64,000 nucleotides of DNA from Allomuricauda sp. (GTDB taxonomy: Bacteria; Bacteroidota; Bacteroidia; Flavobacteriales; Flavobacteriaceae): the NCBI RefSeq assembly GCF_013911645.1, contig NZ_JACESV010000002.1:124001-188000 (forward strand). Reading direction: 5' to 3'. The position numbers were made by a program, and so were the translations under genes. The notes beneath the pieces are model-generated. The model did no database searches, was not told the origin of the DNA, and saw nothing but the letters and a program-made list of their open reading frames with translations. Each line of letters starts with the position of its first letter. The first letter of the stretch is position 1. Shown piece by piece: positions 41,927 to 50,511 of this stretch.

Positions 41927-44116
41927 ATGATCAACCGACACTTTTCAACCCCCGTTCTCGTGGCTTTTGCCATGCTCTTTTGTACGCTTTCATTAGCCCA
42001 AAAGAAGAATGCCGATTACAAAATCCACCTATTTAAAACCAATGAAACCTTCACCATAGATGGTATCGGTGACGAGGCCACTTGGCAAAAGGCAGAAACT
42101 GCCAAGGACTTTTTTATGGTATTGCCCATGGACGATCGCAAGGCCACACAGCCATCCGAAGTAAAAATGGCCTATGACGATAAACAACTCTACCTCTTGG
42201 CCACCTTTTTTAAAACGCCGGGGAATACCTATGTGGTGGAATCGCTCCGTAGGGACTTTTCCTTTGGAGGCAACGATAATTTTCTATTGTTCATGGACCC
42301 GTTCAACAACCAGACCACGGGTTTTAGCTTTGGTGCAAACGCCTATGGAGCGCAGTGGGACGGCACCATGTCCAATGGAGGCAGCATAGACCTTAATTGG
42401 GACAGTAAATGGGTGTCCGAAGTACAGAGTTATGAAGACAAATGGGTGGTGGAAATGGCCATTCCCTTTAAATCCATCCGGTACGAAAAAGACGTAACGG
42501 AATGGGGCGTCAATTTTTCGAGATTGGATCTCAGTACCAATGAAAAATCGAGTTGGACCCCTATTCCAAGGCAGTTTCCAACAGCTTCTTTGGCCTATAC
42601 CGGCACCATGGTGTGGGACAATCCACCGCCAAAGCAGGGTCTCAATTATTCCCTTATTCCTTATGTTCTGGGCACGGTGGGCAATTCCAGCATTGACGAT
42701 ATTGATTATGACAATGAATTTAAGGTAGGTGGCGATCTAAAACTGGGGCTTACCTCATCCTTGAATTTAGATTTGACCATCAACCCGGATTTTTCGCAGG
42801 TAGAAGCAGACCGCCAAGTGGCCAATTTGACCCGATTTGAGCTCTTTTTCCCGGAAAGACGCCAGTTTTTCCTTGAAAATGCCGACCTCTTCGCCAGTTT
42901 CGGGTACGATGAGATTCGTCCTTTCTTTTCACGTAGGATAGGACTGGGCGTACCCATTATTGCAGGTGCCCGGGTAAGTGGAAACCTTAATAGAAACCTC
43001 CGTTTGGGCTTAATGGACATGCAAACCGAGAAAATGGACGAAACAGGGCTTCCCAGTCAAAACTTTGCGGTGCTTTCGTTGCAACAAAAGGTTTTCTCGC
43101 GTTCCAATATTGGTTTGATGTTTGTAAACAAGGAATCCTTGGACTACGAAGCTATGGCTGACAGCTTAAAAACCGAATACACCAAATTCAACCGAAATTT
43201 AGGGTTGGAGTACAACTTGGCATCTGCTGATAACAAGTACAACGGAAAGGTATTTATGCTCAAATCCTTTGGACCCGATTCCTCTTATAACGGTTTGGCA
43301 CAAGGCGCACATTTGGAATACAGCAGCCGAAATTGGAACTGGCGCGTACAACAGGAATATATTTCCCAAAATTTTACCTCCGAAGTAGGTTTTGTACCCC
43401 GTAATAATTATATCAAGCTGGAAGGTTCCGTAGGGTATCTGTTTTTGCCCGCAAGCGATAAAGTAGTGAGCCATGGTCCGCAGTACACAGGGTTTTATTA
43501 TTTCAACCCAAGCATGAAATCTACGGATTATGTATCCATTCTGGGGTACGCAGTAAACTTTTTGGACCGTAGCTCTTTAGGGGTAGATGTGTTTAACGAA
43601 TACGTACAGCTTTTGGCTCCTTTTGACCCCACCAATACCGGCAAAGAGGAGTTGGCAGCCGGTACGCAACACCACTGGAACGGGGTTTATATTTCATATA
43701 ATTCACGTCCTAAAAGTTTGTTTACCTACAATATGACCACGCGATTGGGCCGCTATTTTTCGGGAGGTTACCGCACCAATATAAACGCGGAATTGGGCTA
43801 TCGTTTTCAGCCGTATGTGAGTTTGGGTGCTAGACTTAGCTACAATAATTTAGATTTGCCCGAGCCTTGGTACACTACCGATTTTTGGCTTGTGGGCACC
43901 GAAACCGATATTACCTTTACCAATAAACTGTTTTGGAACACGCTGTTCCAGTACAACGAACAAAACAAAAATTTTGGCATCAACTCCAGATTGCAATGGC
44001 GTTACGCCCCTGCCTCCGACCTGTTCCTGGTTTTTAACAACAACGAACAACTATCCCCACTGGAAGGTAATTTATGGTCGTTGACGCTGAAGTTTACGTA
44101 TTGGTTTAATCGGTGA
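41927..44116 (+). CDS. DUF5916 family outer-membrane barrel with CBM9-like domain
   Basis: A 729-residue protein from ATG at 41927; an upstream start at 41879 would overlap the promoter. Signal peptide ends at ...LSLAQ. A CBM9-like beta-sandwich (~residues 30-210: FTIDGIGDEATWQKA, VKMAYDDKQLYLLA) precedes the DUF5916 region, which has barrel-like strands and ends in TYWFNR. The family is widespread in Bacteroidota; function unknown, but the domain pair suggests a surface protein binding glycans or other ligands. Monocistronic. Confidence 0.9.
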   Translation: MINRHFSTPVLVAFAMLFCTLSLAQKKNADYKIHLFKTNETFTIDGIGDEATWQKAETAKDFFMVLPMDDRKATQPSEVKMAYDDKQLYLLATFFKTPGNTYVVESLRRDFSFGGNDNFLLFMDPFNNQTTGFSFGANAYGAQWDGTMSNGGSIDLNWDSKWVSEVQSYEDKWVVEMAIPFKSIRYEKDVTEWGVNFSRLDLSTNEKSSWTPIPRQFPTASLAYTGTMVWDNPPPKQGLNYSLIPYVLGTVGNSSIDDIDYDNEFKVGGDLKLGLTSSLNLDLTINPDFSQVEADRQVANLTRFELFFPERRQFFLENADLFASFGYDEIRPFFSRRIGLGVPIIAGARVSGNLNRNLRLGLMDMQTEKMDETGLPSQNFAVLSLQQKVFSRSNIGLMFVNKESLDYEAMADSLKTEYTKFNRNLGLEYNLASADNKYNGKVFMLKSFGPDSSYNGLAQGAHLEYSSRNWNWRVQQEYISQNFTSEVGFVPRNNYIKLEGSVGYLFLPASDKVVSHGPQYTGFYYFNPSMKSTDYVSILGYAVNFLDRSSLGVDVFNEYVQLLAPFDPTNTGKEELAAGTQHHWNGVYISYNSRPKSLFTYNMTTRLGRYFSGGYRTNINAELGYRFQPYVSLGARLSYNNLDLPEPWYTTDFWLVGTETDITFTNKLFWNTLFQYNEQNKNFGINSRLQWRYAPASDLFLVFNNNEQLSPLEGNLWSLTLKFTYWFNR

Positions 44117-44146
44117 TTGGAATTATTTTGGCTAACTTCACTTACC

Positions 44147-44187
44147 TGTGCCGAACTCCTGCCTGCCGTAGGCAAGGTGTTTCGGTG
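44147..44187. repeat. Hairpin repeat downstream of the DUF5916 gene
   Basis: TGCCGAAC / GTTTCGGT and the inner TGCCT / AGGCA pairs form an imperfect hairpin. Contains the CCTGCCTGCCG motif also seen before argC and proC. Confidence 0.6.
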
Positions 44188-44247
44188 TAGTGTGCTAAAA
44201 ATCATTGAAACGATGTTTAGCTAATTGTTGTAAATAAGCCCCAAAAA

Positions 44248-45027
44248 ATGCAAATTAATCAAGAAGATTTAAAAAAGTTAGTGTCTGACTTCAAAAAGGA
44301 ATCTAATATTCTAGAAGCCATTGTCGAACCTATTTTAAATAAAAATACTCTTCCAAAAAAAGAAATATTAGAAGTATGCCAAGTAGCAAAATTTTCAAAA
44401 GACATTGATGAATCTATCAAAATTCTTAACAAGGGATTACCTCCAAATCCAGATTTTATTATAGAACACAATAAAATTTTAAAAGGATTAGAACATACTC
44501 GAATTTTAAATTCTGAAGCTAAAAATATATTAAAAACAAAATCTTTTGTTGAATATATAGAAAATAGATTTCTTGAAATTTACCCCAAACTAAATATCCT
44601 AGTGTATATATCATTTCAAGAGAACTTTACTTTTATACAATCTCAAAAAAGAGATATCGCCAATATAATTATTGACACCATTTACAAAATGTATAGTGGT
44701 GAAAAATATCAAATTCCGCATTTTCTAACTCAATTAAGAATTATGTCTCATTCTTTACTTGTTTTCGAGTATGAAGAAAACTATTCGTCACCAAAATATT
44801 TACCCAAAGAAGAACTAATAAATGGAATTAGGAAGAAAGAAAAGAATATAAAAACATATAAACAAAGTCAAAAAGGATTAAAAGAATTTTGGCTATTACT
44901 TCTACTGGATACAACATCTTCCACATCTTATATTATTGATGAAAATACTGATTATACAGTCTCAACTATTTTTGACCGAGTCTATTTAATGGAAGATTTA
45001 GGTTCTAAAATAGTAAGAATTGACTAA
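44248..45027 (+). CDS. AT-rich hypothetical protein
   Basis: A 259-residue soluble protein, Lys/Ile/Asn-rich, with no signal peptide or recognisable motif. The coding DNA is strikingly richer in A+T than the flanking core genes. It lies between the DUF5916 gene and the duplicated pseudouridine-synthase tail, next to a toxin-antitoxin pair, so it is probably part of an acquired insertion. It could be a defence-related or cassette gene, but nothing in the sequence shows this. Confidence 0.65.
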   Translation: MQINQEDLKKLVSDFKKESNILEAIVEPILNKNTLPKKEILEVCQVAKFSKDIDESIKILNKGLPPNPDFIIEHNKILKGLEHTRILNSEAKNILKTKSFVEYIENRFLEIYPKLNILVYISFQENFTFIQSQKRDIANIIIDTIYKMYSGEKYQIPHFLTQLRIMSHSLLVFEYEENYSSPKYLPKEELINGIRKKEKNIKTYKQSQKGLKEFWLLLLLDTTSSTSYIIDENTDYTVSTIFDRVYLMEDLGSKIVRID

Positions 45028-45037
45028 AAGCAAGTGT

Positions 45038-45259
45038 CCCCATATTAGCGCGAGTGTCATACTCGTGCCCTCTGACATCCTATAAACAACCCCTAAAGGG
45101 ATCACTTTATATTCTTCAAATTGATCACCTCCTGCTCGGTCAAGTGTCGCCAATGGCCTCGTGGCAAATCCTTTTTGGTAAGTCCGGCGAAAATAACGCG
45201 GTCCAATTTGGTAACATTATAACCTAAGTGCTCAAAAATACGGCGTACAATACGGTTAC
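45038..45259. repeat. 222-bp duplicated segment (copy A); copy B at 45893-46114
   Basis: Copies A (45038-45259) and B (45893-46114) align without gaps over exactly 222 bp with about 25 mismatches. Each runs from an intergenic CCCCATATT through a hairpin to the 3' end of the pseudouridine synthase gene. They flank the toxin-antitoxin genes in direct orientation. The 338-bp gap 45028-45365 consists of copy A, a hairpin and the toxin-antitoxin promoter. Confidence 0.95.
45102..45257 (-). pseudogene. 3' fragment of a pseudouridine synthase gene (51 codons + stop)
   Basis: The minus-strand reading encodes NRIVRRIFEHLGYNVTKLDR... through LKNIK-stop, identical in all 51 residues to the C-terminus of the intact gene at 45957-46799. 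The DNA differs at about 20 positions, all synonymous, and the stop is TGA rather than TAA. The fragment has no start and ends beside a hairpin. It was under coding selection until recently, so it did not arise from long-standing duplication of the local gene. Confidence 0.93.
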
Positions 45260-45270
45260 CCTTGTTGACG

Positions 45271-45285
45271 CGAGTGTCACACTCG
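45271..45285. repeat. CGAGTGT-C-ACACTCG hairpin (copies at 45051-45065 and 45906-45920)
   Basis: Perfect 7-bp arms with a 1-nt centre. The copy at 45906 is identical; the one at 45051 has one change (CAT). The copy at 45271 lies right at the end of the duplicated segment and the other two inside its copies. Confidence 0.85.
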
Positions 45286-45312
45286 TGACGTACACAAAGA
45301 CATTATGAAAAG

Positions 45313-45348
45313 TTTGTAATATCTAATATTTGTACATAAATTTGTACC
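45313..45348 (+). promoter_or_regulatory. Promoter and YefM-type operator of the toxin-antitoxin operon
   Basis: TTTG (45313-45316) and TAAATTTG (45337-45344) are 20 bp apart, a good Bacteroidota promoter. Overlapping it are TGTACA (45331-45336) and TGTACC (45343-45348), 12 bp centre to centre. The E. coli yefM-yoeB operator uses paired TGTACA hexamers with the same 12-bp spacing, so autoregulation is likely. Confidence 0.7.
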
Positions 45349-45365
45349 TAATTAAGTGTTATATT

Positions 45366-45620
45366 ATGCAAATCACGACTGTTTCGGACTTCAGAAAGGA
45401 TATTAAGACCTACTTGGACAGGGTAGTGAAAGATTTTGAAACCTTGGTCATCAACCGTGGAAAAGATTCCGGGATAGTAGTTATGTCCTTACAAGAATAC
45501 AATTCATTAATGGCTACAAGCCATGAATTATCCTCTCGAAAAAATGAAATGAGATTGGATTCTGCCATTGAGAAACTAAAAAAAGGAGAATCTTTCGATA
45601 AGGACCTGATCAAAGATTGA
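45366..45620 (+). CDS. Type II antitoxin, Phd/YefM family
   Basis: An 84-residue protein from ATG at 45366 (MQITTVSDFRKDIKTYLDRV); a start 36 bp upstream would overlap the operator. The N-terminal DNA-binding half has the YefM pattern (VVKDFETLVINRGKDSGIVVMSLQEYNSL). The C-terminal tail (RKNEMRLDSAIEKLKKGESF) would wrap and block the toxin. Toxin start follows 2 bp after its stop. It neutralises the RNase in the cytosol and, with it, represses the operon (family knowledge). Confidence 0.9.
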   Translation: MQITTVSDFRKDIKTYLDRVVKDFETLVINRGKDSGIVVMSLQEYNSLMATSHELSSRKNEMRLDSAIEKLKKGESFDKDLIKD

Positions 45621-45622
45621 CC

Positions 45623-45880
45623 ATGAAGTATGTATTTGTGGATGAATCTTGGGAGGATTATTTGTATTGGCAAAAAACGGACAAAAAAAAGGTTAGGAAA
45701 ATAAATGAGCTTTTAAAGGATATAGCTCGAAACCCTTTTCATGGAATTGGAAAACCAGAACCTTTAAAACATAAGTACGCTGGATTTTGGTCAAGAAGAA
45801 TTGATAGCGAGCATAGACTAATATACCAATACAAAGACGAGGAAATATTGATTGCAAAATGCAGGTTCCATTATGACTAA
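45623..45880 (+). CDS. yoeB: Type II toxin, Txe/YoeB family mRNA endonuclease
   Basis: An 85-residue protein from ATG at 45623, 2 bp after the antitoxin stop. ESWEDYLYWQKTDKKKVRKI starts the YoeB fold; KPEPLKHKYAGFWSRRIDSEHRLIYQ has the catalytic Glu and Arg, and the C-terminus CRFHYD carries the catalytic His and Tyr. It cleaves mRNA at the ribosomal A site. All active-site residues are kept, so the toxin is probably functional. Confidence 0.93.
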   Translation: MKYVFVDESWEDYLYWQKTDKKKVRKINELLKDIARNPFHGIGKPEPLKHKYAGFWSRRIDSEHRLIYQYKDEEILIAKCRFHYD

Positions 45881-45956
45881 ATAGATAGAAACCCCCATAT
45901 TGGCGCGAGTGTCACACTCGTGCCCTCTGACATCCTATAAACAACCCCTTAAGGGA

Positions 45957-46799
45957 TTACTTAATATTCTTCAAATTAATCACCTCCTGCTCGGTCAAAT
46001 GTCTCCAATGGCCTCGTGGTAAATCTTTTTTGGTCAATCCAGCGAAGATCACACGGTCCAGCTTGGTCACGTTATAGCCCAAATGCTCAAAAATACGGCG
46101 CACAATGCGGTTACGTCCGCTGTGAATCTCCACCCCTACTTCACGTTTTGGTGCTCCTTGGATGTAGCTTACACTATCCACGGTAATTGGGCCATCTTCC
46201 AATTCAAGACCAGCTTCAATTTTGTGGAGGTCGGCCAAACTTAGGTTATTATCCAAATGCACATGGTAGATTTTACGCACGTTATGTTTGGGATGCGTGA
46301 GTTTTTTGGTGAGGTCTCCGTCGTTGGTGAACAGTAAAAGTCCGGTAGTATTTCTATCCAAACGACCCACGGGCAACAAACGATTGTTCGAAGCACTGGA
46401 AATCAGCTCCATAACGGTACGGCGTCCCTTTTCATCACTTGTTGTGGTAATGAAGTTCTTGGGCTTGTTCAGTAAAACATACTCCTTTTTTTCCAAACTG
46501 AGTCGTTTCCCATCAAAACGGACGTCATCGGAACGTTTCACCTTAAAGCCCATCTCGGTAATCGTCTTTCCATTTACCGTAACATTTCCAGCGGCAATAT
46601 AGGTATCTGCTTCCCTTCGGGAACAAATGCCCGCATTGGCAATGTAGCGGTTCAACCGAATTTCATCGGGATTGGATTTTTTCTGCGGTGCGCTCTGCCT
46701 TGGTTTTGAGGAAAATTTTTTATCAAACGGCTTCTTTCTGTCCCCGCCCTTGAAGTTTTTGGAAGGTCTCCTGCCTTTGTTGTTGTCTGATTTCGCCAT
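45957..46799 (-). CDS. RsuA/RluB-family pseudouridine synthase
   Basis: A 280-residue protein from ATG at 46799; an upstream TTG adds 6 residues. A Lys/Arg-rich, disordered N-terminal extension (residues 1-45, typical of Bacteroidota) precedes an S4 RNA-binding domain (IRLNRYIANAGICSRREADTYI) and the synthase domain with PVGRLDRNTTGLLLFTNDGD, where Asp of GRLD is the catalytic residue. It modifies a uridine in rRNA (RluB-type 23S or RsuA-type 16S; not decidable by eye). Its 3' end is also present as a fragment at 45102-45257. Confidence 0.93.
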   Translation of the reverse strand: MAKSDNNKGRRPSKNFKGGDRKKPFDKKFSSKPRQSAPQKKSNPDEIRLNRYIANAGICSRREADTYIAAGNVTVNGKTITEMGFKVKRSDDVRFDGKRLSLEKKEYVLLNKPKNFITTTSDEKGRRTVMELISSASNNRLLPVGRLDRNTTGLLLFTNDGDLTKKLTHPKHNVRKIYHVHLDNNLSLADLHKIEAGLELEDGPITVDSVSYIQGAPKREVGVEIHSGRNRIVRRIFEHLGYNVTKLDRVIFAGLTKKDLPRGHWRHLTEQEVINLKNIK

Positions 46800-46859
46800 C
46801 AGTCTAATTTTTTGCAAATGTACTCTTTTTAAGTTCCAAAAATCCTAAAGAACAAAGAA

Positions 46860-47765
46860 TTACAAAATTCGGTTCAGCACCACATCCACATCAATCAAAA
46901 GGATACTGAAAACGCCTGCCACAATTATAAATTTGATGATATTGTGCAGCCAAACGTAGTGCTTTTTTCCATTGGCCCTCCACAGCAAGAACAAAAACAA
47001 AATCAAAAAAGCGATGCAGGCCATGAAGTATAGGTACATATACCCTACATCAAAGGTTTTGATGAGTAAAAGAGCAGGAAACAGGGTAAGGACAATGAGC
47101 AAGGATATGATGGTTTTTGATACGTTCGGACCATAAATAATGGGAATGGTCTTATAATTCTGGGCCATATCCCCGGCCATATTCTCCAAATCTTTGATCA
47201 TTTCGCGGGCCAAAATCAACAGAAACAAGAAAACGGCGTGCACAAAAATCACCGTTTGAAAGTTTTGATAGTACACAAATACCACAAAAAATGGGGCAAT
47301 GGCCAAAGTAGAGGACACCAAATTCCCCAAAAAAGGGATACGCTTTAGTTTGTGCGAGTAAATCCAGATGCCAAAAATATAGGCAGAAAAAAATAGGACT
47401 GCCTTAAACGAGATATAGCTTGCTGCAAAAACGGCCAAAAAGTTAAGGATAAAATAGGTGGTCAATTTAAAACGCTGGCTCACTAAACGATCCAACATAC
47501 TCTTGGTGGGCTTGTTGATGAGATCCTTTTCGGCATCGTAAAAGTTATTGATGATGTACCCGCTGGCAATCGTAAGTGCCGAAGCGGTAACGATCAGGAA
47601 CAGATTTAAGTCCAAAACTACCTTGCGTAAAGGAATATTGGGAGCCAAAATATAAACGGAGGCCAAGTACTGCGCCAAAGTAATGACCAGGATGTTATAA
47701 CCCCTCACCACAGAAAACAGACTCAACAGCTTAAAAAGCAAGAGTTTGTTTTTTCTACTAAGCAT
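46860..47765 (-). CDS. UbiA-family prenyltransferase (geranylgeranylglycerol-phosphate geranylgeranyltransferase-like)
   Basis: A 301-residue polytopic enzyme with about eight helices. NNFYDAEKD (73-81) is the NxxxD/DxxxD motif binding the prenyl diphosphate, and DLENMAGDMAQNYKTIP is the second acidic motif. Operon with mevalonate genes (10 bp after mevalonate kinase, same strand) supports an isoprenoid-lipid role. In Flavobacteriaceae this neighbour is usually annotated as a geranylgeranylglycerol-phosphate synthase homologue; the exact acceptor is uncertain. Confidence 0.88.
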   Translation of the reverse strand: MLSRKNKLLLFKLLSLFSVVRGYNILVITLAQYLASVYILAPNIPLRKVVLDLNLFLIVTASALTIASGYIINNFYDAEKDLINKPTKSMLDRLVSQRFKLTTYFILNFLAVFAASYISFKAVLFFSAYIFGIWIYSHKLKRIPFLGNLVSSTLAIAPFFVVFVYYQNFQTVIFVHAVFLFLLILAREMIKDLENMAGDMAQNYKTIPIIYGPNVSKTIISLLIVLTLFPALLLIKTFDVGYMYLYFMACIAFLILFLFLLWRANGKKHYVWLHNIIKFIIVAGVFSILLIDVDVVLNRIL

Positions 47766-47775
47766 GTATTTGCTT

Positions 47776-48714
47776 TTAGAAGTTGTACACTACTTCCAAA
47801 TTGTGGCCTTTGAGTGCTTTTTTGGCTTTTTCCAAGTCTTGGGTAAAGCCCAAAATATAGCCGCCACCACCAGAACCACAAAGTTTAAGGTAGTAATCGT
47901 TGGTTTCGATCCCCTTTTGCCAAAGTTGGTGGAATTTGGACGGAATCATCGGTTTAAAATGGTCAAAAACCACGTGCGACAATTGTTTTAGATTTCCGAA
48001 CAACGATTTTACGTTGCCGTTTAAAAAATCTTCCACGCAGGCATCGGTGTGTTTTACAAACTGATTTTTTATCATGTTACGGAAACCTTCCTGCTTCATG
48101 TTTTCCATGAACAATTGCACCATAGGTGCCGTTTCCCCGGTCATACCACTATCCAACAAGAATACTGCTCCTTTTCCTTCGGTATTTTGTGAAGGAATAC
48201 TGGTGGACTCGATATTGTCCTTGGAATTGATCAATATGGGAAGGCTCAAATAACTGTTCAAAGGGTCCAATCCTGAAGATTTGCCATGGAAGAAAGATTC
48301 CATTTTCCCGAAAATCTTTTTTAACTGAAGTAATTTTTCACGGGTCAAGTTCTCCAAAACGGTGATTTTGTCCGTAGCGTAGCGGTCGTAAATAGCAGCG
48401 ACCAAAGCACCACTGCTACCAATACCATAGCCTTGTGGAATAGAGCTGTCAAAGTACATTCCATCTGCCACATCTTTTTCCAAAGTATCAATATCAAAAG
48501 AAACCAAGCCAGGCTCTTCAGTCTCAAGATTTTTTAAATATTCGGCAAAAGCCATTAGGCTTTTATTGGATTTTAGGGCCATTTCGGAATCGTTCTTGTC
48601 CCTTTTCAATGCCCCTTTGAAAAAATTATAGGGTATTGACAGTCCTTTGGAGTCTTTAATAATGCCGTACTCCCCGAACAATAAAATCTTGGAATAAAAT
48701 AATGGACCTTTCAT
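47776..48714 (-). CDS. Mevalonate kinase (GHMP kinase)
   Basis: A 312-residue GHMP kinase. KILLFGEYGIIKDSKG is the N-terminal motif 1, PQGYGIGSSGALVAAIYDRY is the ATP-binding P-x3-GLGSS loop, and CGSGGGGYILGF is the C-terminal motif 3. It phosphorylates mevalonate, or possibly phosphomevalonate, in the isoprenoid pathway. It is upstream of the UbiA gene by 10 bp and downstream of mvaD; the 140-bp gap upstream is AT-rich and may hold a promoter. Confidence 0.9.
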   Translation of the reverse strand: MKGPLFYSKILLFGEYGIIKDSKGLSIPYNFFKGALKRDKNDSEMALKSNKSLMAFAEYLKNLETEEPGLVSFDIDTLEKDVADGMYFDSSIPQGYGIGSSGALVAAIYDRYATDKITVLENLTREKLLQLKKIFGKMESFFHGKSSGLDPLNSYLSLPILINSKDNIESTSIPSQNTEGKGAVFLLDSGMTGETAPMVQLFMENMKQEGFRNMIKNQFVKHTDACVEDFLNGNVKSLFGNLKQLSHVVFDHFKPMIPSKFHQLWQKGIETNDYYLKLCGSGGGGYILGFTQDLEKAKKALKGHNLEVVYNF

Positions 48715-48854
48715 ATTGTACTACTAAGATACAAACAAATTTTGTTCAATGTTTGATAAAATTCGATAAACAAGTTGGTTTTATCTATAAAAAACTGTTT
48801 CCACGGTCAAAAATCTTGGCAAATAACGTAAAAAAACAGCTTAGCTGTTCATTT

Positions 48855-49940
48855 TTAGTCGTTTATTTTGATGGCTCCCGACCCTACTTGATCGTGAATG
48901 TATTGACCATTTTCGCAATGTTCCGCCAATTCATCCTTTATAAAGTCTAAAACTTTTTCCTTGTCTGCTGATGGGTAAAGCAAATGCACATTGGCTCCGG
49001 CATCTAGCGTAAAGCAAACCGGTGTTTTGGTCTCTTCGCGATACTGCCAAATTTTATTGATGATTTCCAAGGTGTCCGGTTTCATCAATATAAAATAGGG
49101 CATGCTCGTCATCATCATGGCATGCAAGGTCAATGCCTCACGCTCCACCAGTTTAATGAATTCCTCCAGATTGCCACTCGTCAAAATGGGTTTTAGCTTA
49201 TCCAGATTGTCGAATGCCTGTTGAAATCGGTTTTCGGCATATGGGTGTCCATGCATTAATTGGTGCCCAATGGTACTGCTGACTTGTTTTTGTCCTTTGT
49301 GCACCAGCAAAATTGTATCGCAATAGCTCTTAAAAACCGGGTTGACCTCAAACGGATATTCAATGCCGTACAAATCGGAGCTTTGAGGTATGTTTGCATG
49401 CCTTCCCCATTGTACCAAACTGCCTTTTACGCTGCGACAGGCACTTCCCGAACCCAATCGTGCCAAATACGATGCTTTTGAATTGAACAAATCCTCATCC
49501 AAAGACGGGTTCAGTTTTTTTTCAATATCCATCAAACATAGCGAAAGGGCCGCCATTCCACTGGCCGATGACGCAATCCCACTGCTATGTGGAAAAGAAT
49601 TTGAGGTTTCAATCGTAAAATGGTATTCCTTCAAAAAAGGTAGGTACATCTCAACACGCTCCAAAAAAGTGCGAATCTTTGGTTTAAAATCCTCCTTGGG
49701 CTGTCCTTCGAACAGTAAATCAAAAGAAAGCGCTTTATTGTTATCCTTCTTCTCAAACAAAACGGAAGTTGTTGTCGCACAAGCATCCAACGTAAAGCTA
49801 ATGGATGGGTTGGCAGGAATCTGAACGGGTTTTTTTCCCCAATATTTTACCAAAGCAATATTGCTGGGCGCTTTCCAAGTTACTTTGCCGTTATCAAGCA
49901 ATTTTTGATAGACGCCTGGCAAAAAATCTTTTTCCGTCAT
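48855..49940 (-). CDS. mvaD: Diphosphomevalonate decarboxylase
   Basis: A 361-residue GHMP-superfamily enzyme from ATG at 49940; a longer frame to 50036 would cross the divergent TspO start. NIALVKYWGK, SSGIASSASGMAALSLCLMD (phosphate loop) and RLGSGSACRS are the family signatures, and TLDAGANVHLLYP lies near the C-terminus. It makes isopentenyl diphosphate with ATP. It leads the minus-strand mevalonate group with the kinase and UbiA homologue. Confidence 0.94.
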   Translation of the reverse strand: MTEKDFLPGVYQKLLDNGKVTWKAPSNIALVKYWGKKPVQIPANPSISFTLDACATTTSVLFEKKDNNKALSFDLLFEGQPKEDFKPKIRTFLERVEMYLPFLKEYHFTIETSNSFPHSSGIASSASGMAALSLCLMDIEKKLNPSLDEDLFNSKASYLARLGSGSACRSVKGSLVQWGRHANIPQSSDLYGIEYPFEVNPVFKSYCDTILLVHKGQKQVSSTIGHQLMHGHPYAENRFQQAFDNLDKLKPILTSGNLEEFIKLVEREALTLHAMMMTSMPYFILMKPDTLEIINKIWQYREETKTPVCFTLDAGANVHLLYPSADKEKVLDFIKDELAEHCENGQYIHDQVGSGAIKIND

Positions 49941-50034
49941 TTGGAATGGGTATTTTGGACAAATATAAGCAGGGGGAAGCGTACTGGGCATCGGATTGAA
50001 ATAAATTCTTATTTTCGTTGGAGTTGCACCGACC

Positions 50035-50511
50035 ATGAAAAAAAGAATTGTTTACATAACCATCTGTGTTTTGATTTGCCTTGCCATAGGATTCCTTTCC
50101 AGCATAGCCACCCAAAGTTCGGTAAACGACTGGTATCTTAGCCTCAACAAGCCATCCTTTACACCTCCAAACTGGCTTTTTGCTCCTGTTTGGACTGCCC
50201 TATACATTATGATGGGAATTGCCGCAGGTATTATTTGGTCCAAAGGCTACCACCATATTTGGGTAAAGACCGCCCTGTACCACTTTGTTTTTCAGTTGTT
50301 GCTCAATGCGCTGTGGAGCATTGTTTTCTTCGGATTAAAAAATCCGCTTGCAGGCATGGTGGTTATTTTGGCTTTGCTGACGATGATCATACTTACCATA
50401 AAATGGTTCAAGGTCATTAGCAAACCTGCCGCACTTTTAATGATTCCCTATGTGCTGTGGGTGGCCTTTGCCGCTGCTCTGAACTATAAAATTTGGGAGC
50501 TTAACCCTTAA
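50035..50511 (+). CDS. tspO: TspO/MBR family protein
   Basis: A 158-residue protein with five membrane helices. WYLSLNKPSFTPPNWLFAPVWTALY is the family signature (residues ~37-62), and WVAFAAALNYKIWELN closes the last helix. It binds porphyrins or sterol-like ligands in other bacteria and is linked to stress and haem handling. Divergent from mvaD, 94 bp between the starts. Convergent with the DUF1697 gene, overlapping it by 4 bp. Confidence 0.93.
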   Translation: MKKRIVYITICVLICLAIGFLSSIATQSSVNDWYLSLNKPSFTPPNWLFAPVWTALYIMMGIAAGIIWSKGYHHIWVKTALYHFVFQLLLNALWSIVFFGLKNPLAGMVVILALLTMIILTIKWFKVISKPAALLMIPYVLWVAFAAALNYKIWELNP

